Shown here: one piece after another, positions 14,273 to 23,310 of the stretch
Numbering within the stretch: position 1 is the stretch's first letter
Layout of the letters: each line of letters starts with the position of its first letter
NCBI GenBank assembly: GCA_016868915.1
Contig: VGFL01000003.1
Location: 1 to 54,444, forward strand
Source of the DNA: Bacteroidota bacterium
GTDB taxonomy: Bacteria; Bacteroidota; Bacteroidia; Flavobacteriales_D; Crocinitomicaceae
Length of the DNA stretch: 54,444 nucleotides
Reading direction: 5' to 3'
Translations under genes and position numbers: made by a program
Notes under the pieces: generated by a model
The model's input: only the letters and a program-made list of their open reading frames with translations
Told to the model about the DNA's origin: nothing
The model's database searches: none

Positions 14273-16273
14273 TCAGTATGTCATCAATTCACTTACAGCT
14301 TTGGAAAATCGATTAACTGGTAAAAACTGATCCTCTAAGCTTGAATTAAATGGGATTGGAGTATCCAGAGAGGCTACTCGCTTCACAGGAGCATCCAAAT
14401 ATTCAAAGCAAATTTCAGTAATTTGTGCAACTATCTCACCACCTATGCCTCCAGTCAAACAGTCCTCGTGCAATACAATGGCTTTTCCTGTTTTACGTAT
14501 GCTATTAAAAACCGTTTCTAAATCAAGAGGTAGTAGGGTTTTCAAATCAATTATTTCCATTGAAATATCGGAATTATTAGCGGCGTAATTTTTTGCCCAA
14601 TGAACACCCATTCCGTAGGTAATAACCGATAAATCATTTCCAGTTTTTTCAATACTAGATTTTCCTATTTCCAATGTATAATAATCATTTGGGATATCTC
14701 CCCTTACACTGCGATACAAATACTTATGTTCAAAGAATATCACAGGATTTGGATCCTCAATACTCGAATTCAGTAATCCTTTAGCATCGAAGGGATTGGA
14801 TGGATAAACAACCTTGAGACCGGGGGTATGAGTAAACCATGCTTCATTACTTTGTGAGTGAAATGGTCCTGCAGCAGTTCCAGCACCTGTGGGCATTCGA
14901 ACAACCACATCGGCATTTTGACCCCAGCGCCAATGTATTTTAGCCAAATTATTTACTATTTGGTTAAATCCACAACTTACAAAATCGGCAAATTGCATTT
15001 CAACCACTGCCTTCATCCCAGAAATTGATAGCCCCAGCCCGGCACCCAAAATTGCTGATTCACAAATCGGCGTATTTCGAACGCGTTCCTTGCCAAATAG
15101 TTCAACAAAACCTTCAGTCACTTTAAAGGCACCACCATATTCGGCAATATCTTGTCCCATGATGATCAAATCTTGATATTTTTCCATTGATTGTCGGAGG
15201 GAATCTTGAATTGCATCGATGAATCGTTTCTCAGACATATCGCCAAGGGCCGACTGAATAGAATAATTGTGCGGAGCATAGATATCGTCTATTTCAGATT
15301 TCAAATCTGGAATAATCTCAGGCTCTGCCAAAGCTGTTTGAAAGGATTCTTGAATATACTCTTTATGTTGATCTTTGATAGTTTTTTCTAATTCATCAGA
15401 CAATACTCCCAACTCTTTTAAATAAAGTGTGTAATTATCAATTGGATCAAATTTAGCTTTTTCATCTTGCAATCCTTCGGGATAATATTTTGTTCCTGAC
15501 GCCTCCTCGTGACCGCGCATTCGAAATGTCATTAATTCAAGAATAAAAGGTTTTGGATCCTTGCGAATTTCAGAATTAATTTCTCTAACGGCTTTAATCA
15601 CTGCTAGAACATTATTCCCATCTACTTGAACTGCTTTCATTCCATAGCCAATTCCTTTATCGATAAACTGCTTACATCTAAATTGTTCAACAGAGGGGGT
15701 TGAAAGGCCCCAGGCATTATTTTCAATGGCAAAAATCACGGGTAAATCCCATACAGAAGCCACATTAACAGATTCGTGAAAATCTCCTTCTGATGCTCCC
15801 CCATCTCCAGTAAATACAAGTGTTGACTTTTGTTCTTTACGCAACTTAGAAGCTAAGGCGATTCCGTCGGCAATTCCAAGTTGAGGGCCTAAATGTGAGA
15901 TCATCCCTACTAATTTATGCTCTTGTGTTCCAAAATGAAACGATCGATCTCTTCCTTTGGTGTAGCCCGACATTTTTCCTTGAAATTGAGCAAATAAGCG
16001 AGGAAGGGGGATATTACGTGTTGTAAAAACACCCAAATTTCTGTGCATCGGTAGGATATACTCGTCTTCATTCATTGCATAAGCACAACCAACAGAAATC
16101 CCTTCTTGTCCCCACCCTGAAAACCATTTCGAGATTTTTCCCTGACGCAAATAAATTAGCATTTTTTCTTCTACCAAGCGGGGTAAAAGCAATTTTCGAT
16201 AGATCTCAATTAATTCTTTGTCATCAAAACCAGTTCGGTCAAATTCAATGTATCTTTTTGTGAGTATTTCCAT
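14273..16273 (-). CDS. 2-oxoacid dehydrogenase E1 component, fused alpha and beta subunits
   Basis: The 666-residue protein joins two normally separate chains. Residues 1 to about 325 are E1 alpha, with the thiamine diphosphate motif GDGGASEGDFHESVN...ENN and the MRGHEEASG segment. Residues about 340-666 are E1 beta, with MGQDIAEYGGAFKVTEG, QFADFVSCGFNQIVN and MPTGAGTAAGPFHSQ. Decarboxylation of a 2-oxoacid and transfer of the acyl group to lipoyl-E2 follows from the family. Whether the substrate is pyruvate or branched-chain 2-oxoacids is not settled; the fused form is known in Bacteroidota and is often annotated as branched-chain or generic. E2 and E3 are not adjacent. ATG start; monocistronic by context. 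Confidence 0.92.
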   Translation of the reverse strand: MEILTKRYIEFDRTGFDDKELIEIYRKLLLPRLVEEKMLIYLRQGKISKWFSGWGQEGISVGCAYAMNEDEYILPMHRNLGVFTTRNIPLPRLFAQFQGKMSGYTKGRDRSFHFGTQEHKLVGMISHLGPQLGIADGIALASKLRKEQKSTLVFTGDGGASEGDFHESVNVASVWDLPVIFAIENNAWGLSTPSVEQFRCKQFIDKGIGYGMKAVQVDGNNVLAVIKAVREINSEIRKDPKPFILELMTFRMRGHEEASGTKYYPEGLQDEKAKFDPIDNYTLYLKELGVLSDELEKTIKDQHKEYIQESFQTALAEPEIIPDLKSEIDDIYAPHNYSIQSALGDMSEKRFIDAIQDSLRQSMEKYQDLIIMGQDIAEYGGAFKVTEGFVELFGKERVRNTPICESAILGAGLGLSISGMKAVVEMQFADFVSCGFNQIVNNLAKIHWRWGQNADVVVRMPTGAGTAAGPFHSQSNEAWFTHTPGLKVVYPSNPFDAKGLLNSSIEDPNPVIFFEHKYLYRSVRGDIPNDYYTLEIGKSSIEKTGNDLSVITYGMGVHWAKNYAANNSDISMEIIDLKTLLPLDLETVFNSIRKTGKAIVLHEDCLTGGIGGEIVAQITEICFEYLDAPVKRVASLDTPIPFNSSLEDQFLPVNRFSKAVSELMTY

Positions 16274-16371
16274 TGGGATTTTTCGAATGTAAAGGTAATA
16301 ATAACTTTTATCAAGTCTCTTTTATACATATAAAAATACGCAGAAGTGAGCCTTGTATTTTAGCAGCAATC

Positions 16372-17793
16372 TTAATAATTCCGATAGTCATTCCAAAGGT
16401 TCGATCGAAAACCAATCAGAGGAAGAAAAATAAATCTATCGAATGCATTATCAGACCGAAAGTTTATCTCTAAAAAAATAGTATTCGTTCCCCATACATT
16501 ATAATTTACAACCCACTGATTTCTAATAAAATTATTCTTTTCTCCTTGCCCTATTTTGTGATGATAATCGTAAGGACGATTCGTGTAGGGTTGATATACA
16601 TTCCCGCCATAGCTTTTTCCTTCTTTATCAAATCCCTGTATTCCATATGAAATGAAGGATTTTATCATCCATTTATTTTTTTGCCATTTCAATTCGCCTA
16701 AAATTTCTGCAAAATTTCCGTTGTACGGATGCGCTAATGTAGAGCCAGCATTTGCATAATTCTGTAAAGAATTCAAATGAGCGTACGTATATGGTCGGAC
16801 CGCATTTCCTTCAACGCGGTAAAAGAACTTTTCTTTTTTAAATTCAAATCTACCTTTTATACCCAACTGAGCCCCGTATTTGTTCGCCCACCACCCAGAT
16901 TTTGCTCTAATCTCTGAAAGTAGAAACTCATCCAATATAAGTTGGCCATATACTGTATGCCCTTTCCATTTTGCTGAAATAGAAGCCCCCAGTAGAATAT
17001 TATCTGCCGAACCGATTGCATATTCTTGAGGGCGATAAAAAATAACCGGATTCAAATACTCCAATTCGTATCCTCTATTTAATAAGGTATCTTTTGGCTG
17101 AAAAACAACCGTTTCAAAAATTCCTAGATTCAACCACTTTGTTACGTTCCAACTCAAATAATGCATTGCACCATATTTTCCTTGCCAAGATTGATTGTAG
17201 TTTTCTTTAAAAAATTGATACATCACCAAATATTCGATATGCCAAAACCTAGCTCTAATTTGAGCAAAAGGATAAGGTTTTCCGTAATCGCTCAAAAATA
17301 AAGATCTGCTCCCCTCCCCAATAAAATTTCGATCGAGCCCAATTTGAAAATTAAAAATAGGATTGGGGGTATATGAAACTCGTCCCAATAAATTATGTGA
17401 ACCATAAACTTGATAAGCCTCTCTCGAGTATAAATAAGTTCGTGTATCCAAATAATTGGTGTCATTGTTTAATGCAGTAAAATTATACCCAAATCGAGCA
17501 TACCATTTTGGCGATATTTTTAAATCTGCTTGAACTCCCAATCCCATTCTTGCATAAGTTGAAAAGGTTGAGTTTTTATCATATGCAAAAGAATTATCTC
17601 CTGAGAAAAACCCGCCAAAACACTGCTTAAAGGGGGCTGTTCTATCCAGTTTTGGCCAAATAGCAGAATGTTCTTCATATTTCAAGGGTAAAGTTGAATC
17701 AGATGGACTTTCTTCGGTCAAATAGAGTAAAGTTCCTTGTCCAAAGGAAGAAAATTGCATTAAAAGAAAAAAAGAAAGTGCTCTAATAATCAT
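16372..17793 (-). CDS. Wzi/RemB-like outer-membrane beta-barrel protein, second of a tandem pair
   Basis: The 473-residue product has a signal peptide (about 1-19) and a long barrel-like pattern of alternating aromatic strands. Segments GLDRNFIGEGSRSLFLSD, YLNPVIFYRPQEYAIG and ISAKWKGHTVYGQLILDEF resemble the capsule-assembly Wzi fold and the Flavobacterium gliding protein RemB. Wzi binds capsular polysaccharide at the surface; RemB has a role in gliding motility. Which role applies here is unknown. It overlaps the upstream paralogue by 11 bases and is the last gene of a six-gene minus-strand operon. Confidence 0.75.
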   Translation of the reverse strand: MIIRALSFFLLMQFSSFGQGTLLYLTEESPSDSTLPLKYEEHSAIWPKLDRTAPFKQCFGGFFSGDNSFAYDKNSTFSTYARMGLGVQADLKISPKWYARFGYNFTALNNDTNYLDTRTYLYSREAYQVYGSHNLLGRVSYTPNPIFNFQIGLDRNFIGEGSRSLFLSDYGKPYPFAQIRARFWHIEYLVMYQFFKENYNQSWQGKYGAMHYLSWNVTKWLNLGIFETVVFQPKDTLLNRGYELEYLNPVIFYRPQEYAIGSADNILLGASISAKWKGHTVYGQLILDEFLLSEIRAKSGWWANKYGAQLGIKGRFEFKKEKFFYRVEGNAVRPYTYAHLNSLQNYANAGSTLAHPYNGNFAEILGELKWQKNKWMIKSFISYGIQGFDKEGKSYGGNVYQPYTNRPYDYHHKIGQGEKNNFIRNQWVVNYNVWGTNTIFLEINFRSDNAFDRFIFLPLIGFRSNLWNDYRNY

Positions 17794-19321
17794 TGTAATG
17801 ACTCATTAATCCTGTTCGAATACCCGCTTGAAAAATTAAATTAGATTTTATTACATCTAACATTTCAGATCTCCAAATCATATTCCCAAAAATATTTACG
17901 TTTAATTTAGTATTGAACCTAAAACCAACTTCCAATTGATTATTTAATACCATCCCATTTCTTTCTTGTGATATGAGTCTTACGGGTAATAAAGCGTCGT
18001 TGTTGTAATTCTTCAAAAAATAAGTGCTGCTTTTCATATCAATATAATAATGTTGAAGCTGCGTATTAAATCGAACCAATAATTCTTTAAACCCCGTTCC
18101 TGTAATATGGGCGAGCGGGAGATTGTAATTGCTATAATTTAGTCGGGCATAAGAATCTGTATACATATTTTGAGTTGCCATATTAAACTCCACTTGAATC
18201 ATTGTTTTAAGATACTTCCATGGGTTGAAGTATCTTAATCCTACTTGAGAAGCGAATTGATTTTTACCTCCACTTCCCGTAGCAAATTGCGAATAAATGA
18301 GAAGCTTGTTAAAGAGGATTTGTGAAAAATTCAATCCATAAATTGTATAGGTGTTTTTCGAATAAAGTGCTGAAATACCAGGAACAGGAATAAAATATAG
18401 CGGATTCAATGATTTTGTAACCAATGAATCCCCCATCGACCAGATACTTCCTTCAAAAAAACTAATTGAACTTTGTTTTGAAAGTTGATAGGAAATATAA
18501 TTTGCGGAAAATCCCTTAGGTTGGTAATATCCCTCAACTGTATTGTAGGTTTTTTTTCGCACTAAATTCATATGACGAGTGCGCAGAAAATTGATGGTCC
18601 ATTTGGAATTTACTTTATAATCAACGCGTAAATAAGGAGATCCACACGAATTATCAGACAGTAGGATAGATCGATATCCAGAACCGACAAATTGTTGGTT
18701 ATTGCCTGCAATGACGGCTACTTGTTTTATTGGTTTATAAATGATTGAACCTACGGCGTAGGAATAGTCAAATGCATTTGTTTTAAAGGGTTTAGTTCGA
18801 GCAGAACCTGGTACTACACCATTTTGTTGAACATAGTTATTCGAGATAGTATAAAATTCTCCGTTGTTCTTAACAAATTGAGATTCAAAATCGCTAAATC
18901 TAGATTGATTTTCAAAAAATGAAGTAGAAAAAGAGAAGTTTTTAAATAAATCCCCTTCAATGAGTATTCCTCTTGTATTTTGAAATAAATTAGCCTTTGA
19001 GGTATCCCTGTAGTCTCTTCCGAAGCTAAATTGACCTAAAGCTGAAATAGTTAAAAAATAATCTTTCCCTTTTAATTCAACCATGTGTTTTTTCAGGAAG
19101 GCCATAGTCCGTGCACTGTATCGAACCGTTGAATCAGGAATTGAATGAGGGGGGTTATACTCTGACTCTAGAACAGGTAAAAACCCATTTCCAATACATG
19201 TATTTGGGTGATTTGAATTCAATAATTGGTCCCGATAATAAGCGTGTGTTGAGATAAGGTTATTTTGACCAATCCCAAAAGAACCAAAACACAAGGCTAA
19301 AATTAAAAGATAGTACTTCAT
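17783..19321 (-). CDS. Wzi/RemB-like outer-membrane beta-barrel protein, first of a tandem pair
   Basis: The 512-residue product has a signal peptide (about 1-18) and barrel strands with the same landmarks as its downstream paralogue: GNNQQFVGSGYRSILLSD, SLNPLYFIPVPG and QVGLRYFNPWKYL. The two are clearly related but diverged, so the duplication is old. An outer-membrane role in surface polysaccharide or motility is inferred from the Wzi/RemB family. Its ATG overlaps the cysQ stop codon by four bases (ATGA), so it is translated in coupling with cysQ. Confidence 0.75.
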   Translation of the reverse strand: MKYYLLILALCFGSFGIGQNNLISTHAYYRDQLLNSNHPNTCIGNGFLPVLESEYNPPHSIPDSTVRYSARTMAFLKKHMVELKGKDYFLTISALGQFSFGRDYRDTSKANLFQNTRGILIEGDLFKNFSFSTSFFENQSRFSDFESQFVKNNGEFYTISNNYVQQNGVVPGSARTKPFKTNAFDYSYAVGSIIYKPIKQVAVIAGNNQQFVGSGYRSILLSDNSCGSPYLRVDYKVNSKWTINFLRTRHMNLVRKKTYNTVEGYYQPKGFSANYISYQLSKQSSISFFEGSIWSMGDSLVTKSLNPLYFIPVPGISALYSKNTYTIYGLNFSQILFNKLLIYSQFATGSGGKNQFASQVGLRYFNPWKYLKTMIQVEFNMATQNMYTDSYARLNYSNYNLPLAHITGTGFKELLVRFNTQLQHYYIDMKSSTYFLKNYNNDALLPVRLISQERNGMVLNNQLEVGFRFNTKLNVNIFGNMIWRSEMLDVIKSNLIFQAGIRTGLMSHYNDY

Positions 19322-20124
19322 GGCAAGATTTCACAAAGTGCACTTGTTTTCGCTATAAAATAAGGATTCGTCAAATTTTCTTTATTGTATTGAAGAGGCT
19401 CACCTGTTTCTGCATGATAAACGACACCGCCCAACACTTCTAATATAGCTTGTCCTGCGGCAATATCCCATTCCATGGTTGGGGCAAAACGTGGATAAGC
19501 ATCCGCCTTACCTGTTGCAAGATCAAAGAACTTGAGCGAAGATCCTTTTTTTACATATTCAATCTCTGGTGAAATAGACTGCAGTTTTTGGATAAATTTC
19601 AAGACAGGGCCTGAATGATGACTTCGGGAACACGTCATTACAATTGGAGAATTTATTATTTTTGGTTGGTTAATTTTTTTCCAACTCTTTTGGTTGTTGA
19701 TATTTTCAAAATCAATAATAAATACTCCAAATTCTTTTGCTCCAATAATAATCTCTTTATTCACTGGAGAAGCGATCAATCCGAATATAGGAACCCCATT
19801 TTCAATTAGGGCAATGTTAACAGCAAACTCTCCATTCCCCCTGACAAATTCTTTAGTTCCATCTAAAGGGTCGATACACCAGCATTTTGTCCAGCTGCTT
19901 CGTTCTGAAAAATGAGAATTTACACTTTCCTCCCCAGTCACTGGTATTCCTGTTGGATCGAGGTATTTGTGAAGTATTTCCGTAGAGACAGTATCGGCTA
20001 TGGTTATCGGGGAGCCATCTGCTTTATACTCAGCCTCAAAACCATTAGAATAAATCTGCATAATTTGTTGTGAAGCTTCAACTGCTGCTTGTAAGGCCTG
20101 AAAGTAGATTGATCCTATTTCCAT
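19318..20124 (-). CDS. cysQ: 3'(2'),5'-bisphosphate nucleotidase CysQ
   Basis: The 268-residue inositol-monophosphatase-fold protein has the metal-binding TGEES, the signature CIDPLDGTKEFVRGNGEFAVNIALI region, and the C-terminal EWDIAAGQAILE. It removes the 3' phosphate from adenosine 3',5'-bisphosphate, a by-product of sulfate assimilation and of sulfotransferases, in the cytosol. No sulfate-assimilation gene is nearby; its neighbours are envelope genes on both sides, with start and stop codons overlapping (TGATG with Omp28, ATGA with the Wzi-like gene). Confidence 0.92.
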   Translation of the reverse strand: MEIGSIYFQALQAAVEASQQIMQIYSNGFEAEYKADGSPITIADTVSTEILHKYLDPTGIPVTGEESVNSHFSERSSWTKCWCIDPLDGTKEFVRGNGEFAVNIALIENGVPIFGLIASPVNKEIIIGAKEFGVFIIDFENINNQKSWKKINQPKIINSPIVMTCSRSHHSGPVLKFIQKLQSISPEIEYVKKGSSLKFFDLATGKADAYPRFAPTMEWDIAAGQAILEVLGGVVYHAETGEPLQYNKENLTNPYFIAKTSALCEILP

Positions 20125-21062
20125 CAGGATTTAATCTTTTGTTTAATTACTTGGTAGATTTCCCAGGTAATACGATCGTACACATAAATCAGAACATGCA
20201 TATTCTCAGCATTATAGTTGCCATCTAACTGATTAGGGACTACAAATGAATAATTTACGTAATACTTGCCATTATTTAATAAGTCATTTGTTAAGGTTCG
20301 ACCGAATGCCTGTCCTCCGAGATTTGCACGATGAATATCACGGTGCACATAGGAGGCGTTATGTGAATTATCACTCATTTTTTGATCCCCCACCAACGAA
20401 TCTTCAAGTAAATAGGAAACAATTCCAAGTTCATTTGTTAATGATTGATCCAATTTTTCTACCTCAACATGTAAGAATGCCCCTTTTGTTTGAGGATAAT
20501 AGTTTAATGCCGACTGAATATTTACGCGTAAATTATTCTGCGTTATTTGATCGCTCGTCATGGATGACCATTGTGCGGGACTTTGGAAAATGTAACCGTT
20601 GTTGAATCTGTTTACTGTACCTCTTGGGTTTCCAATAAAACCACCATCATTTATGCCAAAGTACGCGCCCATTTCTAGTCCTTGAGCGTTTGTGAAGTCC
20701 GTAGGATAGTTTGGTAGAGAGACCACTTGGAAATCACCCATTCCTGTGGGTCCAGAATGAATTGAAGCGGTAAATACACGGGATGGATTAGCTTCATGTA
20801 GGGAATGAGCTTCATCGGCAGCCGCTGGGCAAAAAACACAAAGATGGCCCGTAAAATCTTCAATTAATACATTTCTGTTTGTATTTGTATTTGAGGAAAA
20901 TTGTGGCCATTCATTCGCAATATAATCGCTCCAGTTTCCTGGGTAAAGCAAAGTGTCTAGCTCTGTATTATAAGAAGAGGAGTAGGGATTATCAACTTTA
21001 TCACAGGCGCTGTTAAGTGCAGAAAAAATAATTAAAATCAATCCTAAAATATATCTTTTCAT
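20124..21062 (-). CDS. Omp28-related lipoprotein with thioredoxin-like CxxC
   Basis: The 312-residue product has a lipobox LNSAC (C20). After a short linker comes a thioredoxin-like domain with VLIEDFTGHLCVFCPAAADEA, giving a C75-V-F-C78 pair, then an Omp28-type beta domain (SYLLEDSLVG ... NYSFVVP). Omp28 is an outer-membrane lipoprotein first described in Porphyromonas; its role is not settled. The CxxC suggests thiol exchange in the envelope. It lies between the DUF6029 gene (1-base gap) and cysQ (1-base overlap), with a TlpA-like thioredoxin two genes upstream. Confidence 0.85.
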   Translation of the reverse strand: MKRYILGLILIIFSALNSACDKVDNPYSSSYNTELDTLLYPGNWSDYIANEWPQFSSNTNTNRNVLIEDFTGHLCVFCPAAADEAHSLHEANPSRVFTASIHSGPTGMGDFQVVSLPNYPTDFTNAQGLEMGAYFGINDGGFIGNPRGTVNRFNNGYIFQSPAQWSSMTSDQITQNNLRVNIQSALNYYPQTKGAFLHVEVEKLDQSLTNELGIVSYLLEDSLVGDQKMSDNSHNASYVHRDIHRANLGGQAFGRTLTNDLLNNGKYYVNYSFVVPNQLDGNYNAENMHVLIYVYDRITWEIYQVIKQKIKS

Positions 21063-21063
21063 A

Positions 21064-22743
21064 CTAAAAGCTTTGAGTGAAACTTAGTGTTAAGCCATTA
21101 GAGGCAGGCACAAATCTGCAAACTCCACCAACGCAGAATAGTCCAGCTCTTTGTCTCCCGTAATAGATCATAAATCGTGTGGCCTCTTTGACATATCCAA
21201 AGGTAATTATAGGATAATGCACCCGTAAATTTGGGTTAGGATGACCATAATTGTACTGATTCATGAATCCAAATGACCAATGCGGAGAAACCGTATATTC
21301 AACAAGTATGGTCGCCCAATCGCCTTTATCGTTCGTTTGTCCGTTTTTACGTTCGACTAACAGCCCTTGTAATTCTGCTCGGATAGCATGTTTTTTATTT
21401 ATCTTATAGGATCCTTCAACAACACCAATATGAGCTTTAATAATTCCGGATGCATCATTGGAAATTTTAGCCACGTCATTATTAACATTAATATTAAAAT
21501 AAGAAAAAATGAAGCTTAATTTTTTATTAAATTTCTTTGTTACATTTATATTAATGTCGCGCCAATAAAGGCTATCACTCATTTCAAAAGGTCTTGTACG
21601 ATAGGTTACTCCAGTGGAATCCAATGGGTTTATTCCCGAGGTACGCTGAGTAGGTCTGTAGGTAGTTGAAAAGTTGAAATTTACAGTTGTCCCGTATTTA
21701 CCACCAACTAATGTCCCCTTTTTAAAGGAATAAAGTACTTCGGCCTGGTAGGCCACCTCCCCAAGTGGTTGAGTGGCATATGGATAAAGTGTTGCGACTA
21801 AATTGTACGTATGCGTTTTATTAAGTGCTGGTAAAAAGTTTATAAAAACATCTTGTAAATCTTTCGTTCTATCGGATCGATAACTCATATTATCAACGGA
21901 CTTTCCTGAAAGTAAGACGCCAAATCCTTTTTTAGAATAACTTAAGTTAAAAATTGCGGCATGTCCAAAATTATAGATTTTACTGTTGTCATTTGAAGGA
22001 TCTTGTTCTTTCAAGATGTATTCGCCGTTTAAGTTTATTTTTTTATATCGAGCATTGAATCTTCCACCGTAAGCTCCAACATTTTGAGGGAGAATTAATT
22101 CATTGTCGTTGTCTGCTTGAAATTTACTGACAAAGGAGGCTCCAAGGCCGAAATCCCAATCATCTGACAGTAGGGAATCAAAAGCTTCTTTGAAATTAAT
22201 TTCTGCATCAACTCCGCGCACAATTCCCTCTCCATGGATAATTCTTCCTTGCTGGAAGGATAAACGTTGATATCCATAAACCCCTTTAAGTCTAACTCCC
22301 GAGTAGGGGTTAACAATTAGACGAATACCATCAAGTAAATTATCATACCCTAATGCTCGGTCTTCATAAGCTCTTAAGGATAATCCTGCGCCGAATTGTT
22401 CGTAAAATGATCCAAGTGTTATATCAACAAGTTTGTTTGTATATCCAATGTAACGCATTCCTATTCCTGTTCCATCAAAACGATTTGGATATCCTTGTAT
22501 TCTGGGTAAATAAGACTCTATCCTCATCCCTGCCTTGAAGTTTTTATTGGTATAAAAAACATTCATGTAAGAATTTATCAGTCCTTTTTGTGCAGGCTGA
22601 TTGGCAGCAATAATTGAATCGTTATTTAAATACTGAAAAGTGGATTCAATATTTCCTGTAAAAGTTCCGCCGTTTGTATAGTCTTGAGAGAAAGTTGCAA
22701 ATGAAAGACAAAGCAGAAAAAACAGGAAAATTGTTTTCGGCAT
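21064..22743 (-). CDS. DUF6029 outer-membrane beta-barrel protein
   Basis: The 559-residue product has a signal peptide (about 1-19) and a series of amphipathic strands. Segments DITLGSFYEQFGAGLSLRAYEDRALGYDN and RLIVNPYSGVRLKGVYG are those I recall from the Bacteroidota DUF6029 family; the C-terminus ends in the aromatic residue F (LSFTQSF), as typical barrels do. Function unknown; likely a porin-like or surface barrel. A neighbouring Omp28 lipoprotein and a TlpA-like thioredoxin recur with this family in Flavobacteriia as far as I remember. Gap to TlpA gene 7 bases. Confidence 0.82.
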   Translation of the reverse strand: MPKTIFLFFLLCLSFATFSQDYTNGGTFTGNIESTFQYLNNDSIIAANQPAQKGLINSYMNVFYTNKNFKAGMRIESYLPRIQGYPNRFDGTGIGMRYIGYTNKLVDITLGSFYEQFGAGLSLRAYEDRALGYDNLLDGIRLIVNPYSGVRLKGVYGYQRLSFQQGRIIHGEGIVRGVDAEINFKEAFDSLLSDDWDFGLGASFVSKFQADNDNELILPQNVGAYGGRFNARYKKINLNGEYILKEQDPSNDNSKIYNFGHAAIFNLSYSKKGFGVLLSGKSVDNMSYRSDRTKDLQDVFINFLPALNKTHTYNLVATLYPYATQPLGEVAYQAEVLYSFKKGTLVGGKYGTTVNFNFSTTYRPTQRTSGINPLDSTGVTYRTRPFEMSDSLYWRDININVTKKFNKKLSFIFSYFNINVNNDVAKISNDASGIIKAHIGVVEGSYKINKKHAIRAELQGLLVERKNGQTNDKGDWATILVEYTVSPHWSFGFMNQYNYGHPNPNLRVHYPIITFGYVKEATRFMIYYGRQRAGLFCVGGVCRFVPASNGLTLSFTQSF

Positions 22744-22750
22744 AATCTAT

Positions 22751-23254
22751 TTATTTTGCTCCTAATTTTTTAATTTCTTCGAATAATTTTTCTTCATCAC
22801 CCGGAGCATAATTGTTGTGTGAATACACAATATTGCCGTCTTTATCAATCAGAAATGTATGTGGGACATTATTCACTCCCATGGCTCTTTTAAAGTCTCC
22901 ATTAGGATCTAACAACACCTCAAACTCCCATGCTTTTCCGTTTACGTAGGTTGAAACAGCATTTTTTGTTTTTTCATCATCAATTGATACTGCAACAAGC
23001 GTAATACCTGTTTCTTCCTTCCAATCTGAATATACTTCGTGGATTGTATTCAATTCTTTTTTACATGGTGAACACCACGTTGCCCAAAAACTAATAACCA
23101 CTGGCCCTGTGAATCCCATTGTAGAGGTATTCATCTTTTTTCCTTTTAAATCTCTTAAATCAACCGATGGAAGTTTTTTAAGATTTAAGTCTGCCTCTTG
23201 ACTATTTAATATTGAAGCTACAAAAATGAATGAGAAAAATGCAATTGTTTTCAT
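22751..23254 (-). CDS. TlpA-like periplasmic thiol-disulfide oxidoreductase
   Basis: The 167-residue product has a signal peptide (about 1-18), then a TlpA/ResA-like thioredoxin domain: the active site FWATWCSPCKKEL (C61, C64) and the cis-proline region NNVPHTFLIDKDGNIVY. It likely reduces or isomerises disulfides in the periplasm. As first gene of the envelope operon it precedes an Omp28 lipoprotein with its own CxxC, which could be its partner. The last residues are KKLGAK. Confidence 0.93.
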   Translation of the reverse strand: MKTIAFFSFIFVASILNSQEADLNLKKLPSVDLRDLKGKKMNTSTMGFTGPVVISFWATWCSPCKKELNTIHEVYSDWKEETGITLVAVSIDDEKTKNAVSTYVNGKAWEFEVLLDPNGDFKRAMGVNNVPHTFLIDKDGNIVYSHNNYAPGDEEKLFEEIKKLGAK

Positions 23255-23310
23255 CGTTTTAAATTTTAAAAAATTCTATTATCAATTACTCTACCAAAAA
23301 TAATGAAAAA

